NCBI RefSeq assembly: GCF_004353915.1 | Contig: NZ_SMRP01000008.1 | Span: forward strand, 139,512-175,313 | Length of the DNA stretch: 35,802 nucleotides | Direction: 5' to 3' | DNA from: Paraburkholderia silviterrae | GTDB taxonomy: Bacteria; Pseudomonadota; Gammaproteobacteria; Burkholderiales; Burkholderiaceae | Part shown: one piece after another, positions 35,001-35,802 of the stretch | How positions within the stretch are numbered: position 1 is the stretch's first letter | Layout: every line of letters starts with the position of its first letter | Made by a program: the position numbers and the translations under genes | The notes under the pieces: generated by a model | What the model was told of the DNA's origin: nothing | Seen by the model: the letters and a program-made list of their open reading frames with translations, nothing else | The model's database searches: none

Positions 35001-35802
35001 GAACGGTGCACAGCTGTTTGCGACAAACCAGAACGTGTCGAACCTCGCGGGTGATGTGACCAACATCGCGGGCGACGTGACGAACCTGTATGGCAAGGTG
35101 GCGGACGCGGTGCAGTATGACTCGTCGGCGCACGACTCCGTGACCTTCGGTGGCAAGGGTTCGACCACGCCGGTGGCACTGCATAACGTGGCGAACGGAT
35201 CGGTGTCCAATGATGCGGTGAACGTCGCGCAGCTCCAGGCGATGGGCGCGGACATCGACAGCTCGGGTAACGTGACGAATGCGTTCGTGGCGTACGACGA
35301 CACGTCGAAGAGCAAGATCACGCTGGGTGCCGATGGTGCGACCACGCCGACGACGCTGACCAATGTTGCCAATGGCCAGCTGAGCGCGTCGAGCACGGAC
35401 GCGGTGAACGGTGCACAACTGTTCGCAACGAACCAGAACGTGTCGAACCTCTCGGGCGACGTAACGAACCTGTATGGCAAGGTGGCGGATGCGGTGCTGT
35501 ACGACTCGTCGTCGCACGACTCCGTGACCTTCGGCGGCAAGGGCTCGACCACGCCGGTGGCGCTGCATAACGTGGCAAACGGCGTGGTGAGCACGGCGAG
35601 CCTGGACGCGGTGAACGGCTCGCAGCTCTTCGGCCTGGCCGACTCGACGGCCAGCGCGCTTGGCGGCAAGACGAAGGTTAACCCAGACGGCACGATCACT
35701 GCCCCGACCTATGTCGTTCAAGGCAGTTCGTACAACGACGTTGGCTCGGCGCTTAGTGCAGTCGAAGCGTACGCAGGCGGCGGTTCTGTTGACGCGGTGA
35801 TG
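32017..35802 (+). CDS. Trimeric autotransporter adhesin, N-terminal 1262 residues (3' end outside window)
   Basis: Second YadA/Hia-type surface adhesin. It opens with an extended signal peptide region (MNKTYRSIWNESTGTWVAVQ), then a hydrophobic core (VAVAAVGMGSALAASGAFAQA, cleavage about residue 54). ATG 32017 has AAGG 6 bases upstream. Residues 55-450 hold neck and stalk units and a non-repeated module (about 300-390). A YadA-head block (SIAIGSNTEADGSGSMAVG, SVALGSGS) lies at about 452-515, then the neck RRVVNMAAGQNNTDAVNV. From residue about 600 come repeats built on YDSSSHDSVTFGG and LFATNQNVSNLAGDV, with a 531-bp period at 34048, 34579 and 35110 and a shorter step to 35494. Cys64 and Cys86 are unusual for this class. 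The frame is open to the last base. Confidence 0.95.
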   Translation, partial: MNKTYRSIWNESTGTWVAVQENAQARGKKSSTRVAVAAVGMGSALAASGAFAQAAVGNGGVELCAANQSTPGAAYGFKASTTNLSCTGSASAPAFAFSLNNASDTTGGNGFGASTARVTGYSNGLLELKGAGNISMLNTVTMNGNKITNLAAGTVSGTSTDGVNGSQLHSLASSTASVFGGGSTANADGSVSKPTYTVAGATYTDVGSALDAINGTSGANGVQYDTSKHDLVTLGGSGSTTPVALHNVADGNVAAGSTDAVNGGQLFGVSQDVKNISNDITKVQNTLTTAGHGAQAASSDPNGYTFGGFIADASGNVSNPAVLYVPNTIGTANSQIVLDPGQGNSLYPVSADRAGPYLPKGTVISNVANGVLLTDAANVGQVADMIAAQDSVGQPGPRLLRASGKLGASSGSGVDTSGANGAPYRTAAYYSQIRGAANNLGSYSPTDTPRANGAGSIAIGSNTEADGSGSMAVGIQSLASADDSVALGSGSVSNVANTVSVGSDGTATRAVVDANGVTSYVQSQANTRRVVNMAAGQNNTDAVNVSQLKGVTDALGAGAGVKADGSIAAPNYAVADSSYSDVGSALAAMDGKAHALSDSAVKYDTSAHNKVTLGGAGTTSGTVALTNVANAALNASSTDAVNGAQLFATNQNVSNLAGDVTSIAGDVTNLYGKVADAVLYDSSSHDSVTFGGKGSTTPVALHNVANGVVSVASLDAVNGSQLYGLASSTATALGGSTVVNPNGSISAPSYDLSGTTYHDVGSALDAVMDVAKGGSPDAVVYDTSAHDKLTLGGTKATAPVALMNVANGTLDASSTDAVNGAQLFATNQNVSNLAGDVTSIAGDVTNLYGKVADAVLYDSSSHDSVTFGGKGSTTPVALHNVANGAVSVASLDAVNGSQLYGLASSTATALGGSTVVNPNGSISAPSYALSGSTYHDVGSALDAINAKAGTGSPDGVQYDTSAHNKVTFGGTTATAPVALTNVANAALNASSTDAVNGAQLFATNQNVSNLAGDVTNIAGDVTNLYGKVADAVQYDSSAHDSVTFGGKGSTTPVALHNVANGSVSNDAVNVAQLQAMGADIDSSGNVTNAFVAYDDTSKSKITLGADGATTPTTLTNVANGQLSASSTDAVNGAQLFATNQNVSNLSGDVTNLYGKVADAVLYDSSSHDSVTFGGKGSTTPVALHNVANGVVSTASLDAVNGSQLFGLADSTASALGGKTKVNPDGTITAPTYVVQGSSYNDVGSALSAVEAYAGGGSVDAVM

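Noticed and set aside
33481..35721. 746-codon open frame on the minus strand opposite the second adhesin
   Set aside because: The plus frame from 32017 has a signal peptide, head and stalk repeats. The minus frame mirrors the DNA repeats and has only Arg/His/Val-rich sequence.

Overview
The window is GC-rich, coding-dense chromosomal DNA from a member of the Burkholderiaceae (Burkholderia, Paraburkholderia or Caballeronia type). I judge this from third-codon GC preference, the protein sequences themselves, and gene blocks I associate with the main chromosome of that group: thiL-pgpA-cinA next to maeB, tkt-gapA, and fur-bamE-dapB-exbBD-leuS-lptE-holA-proA. No rRNA, tRNA, CRISPR array, phage gene or transposase was seen. 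Genus-level placement is inference.

Layout. (1) 1-4480: the 3' end of a trimeric autotransporter adhesin (TAA) gene, then a periplasmic OmpA-like peptidoglycan-binding protein, a secreted NTF2-like protein, and a 490-bp gap with a row of stem-loops that ends in a strong terminator (possible small RNA). (2) 4481-7360, minus strand: a DUF985 cupin, pncC/cinA, pgpA and thiL. (3) 7546-11225, plus strand: the malic enzyme maeB, then a secreted RNase Sa/barnase-type ribonuclease and its barstar inhibitor. (4) 11362-12535, minus strand: a VOC protein and rsmE. (5) 13342-16552: tkt and gapA, central carbon metabolism. (6) 16644-19634: a GntR/FCD regulator divergent from dctA, with three copies of TGGTCTGACC between them, then allA. 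(7) 19831-30572: fur (minus), then bamE, dapB, exbB, exbD, leuS, lptE, holA, proA and a HemJ-like membrane protein, all plus. (8) 30690-35802: a second secreted NTF2-like gene (minus), an A/T-rich region of about 0.9 kb, and the 5' part of a second TAA gene that runs off the window.

How the parts work together. The window edges are two giant adhesin genes on the same strand, each cut by the edge inside repetitive stalk DNA, with about 29.5 kb of ordinary core chromosome between them. Each adhesin has a secreted NTF2-like gene close by, and the first also has an OmpA-like partner, which suggests an envelope module for building or anchoring adhesins. The core block supplies envelope assembly (BamE, LptE, PgpA, ExbBD, DapB), carbon metabolism (MaeB, Tkt, GapA, DctA), iron control (Fur), translation and replication (LeuS, RsmE, HolA) and cofactors (ThiL, PncC, HemJ).

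The points most worth a second look are the adhesin/OmpA/NTF2 association, the stem-loop array at 4274-4403, the GntR operator triplet, the RNase/barstar pair with its long N-terminal extensions, and the A/T-rich control region before the second adhesin.
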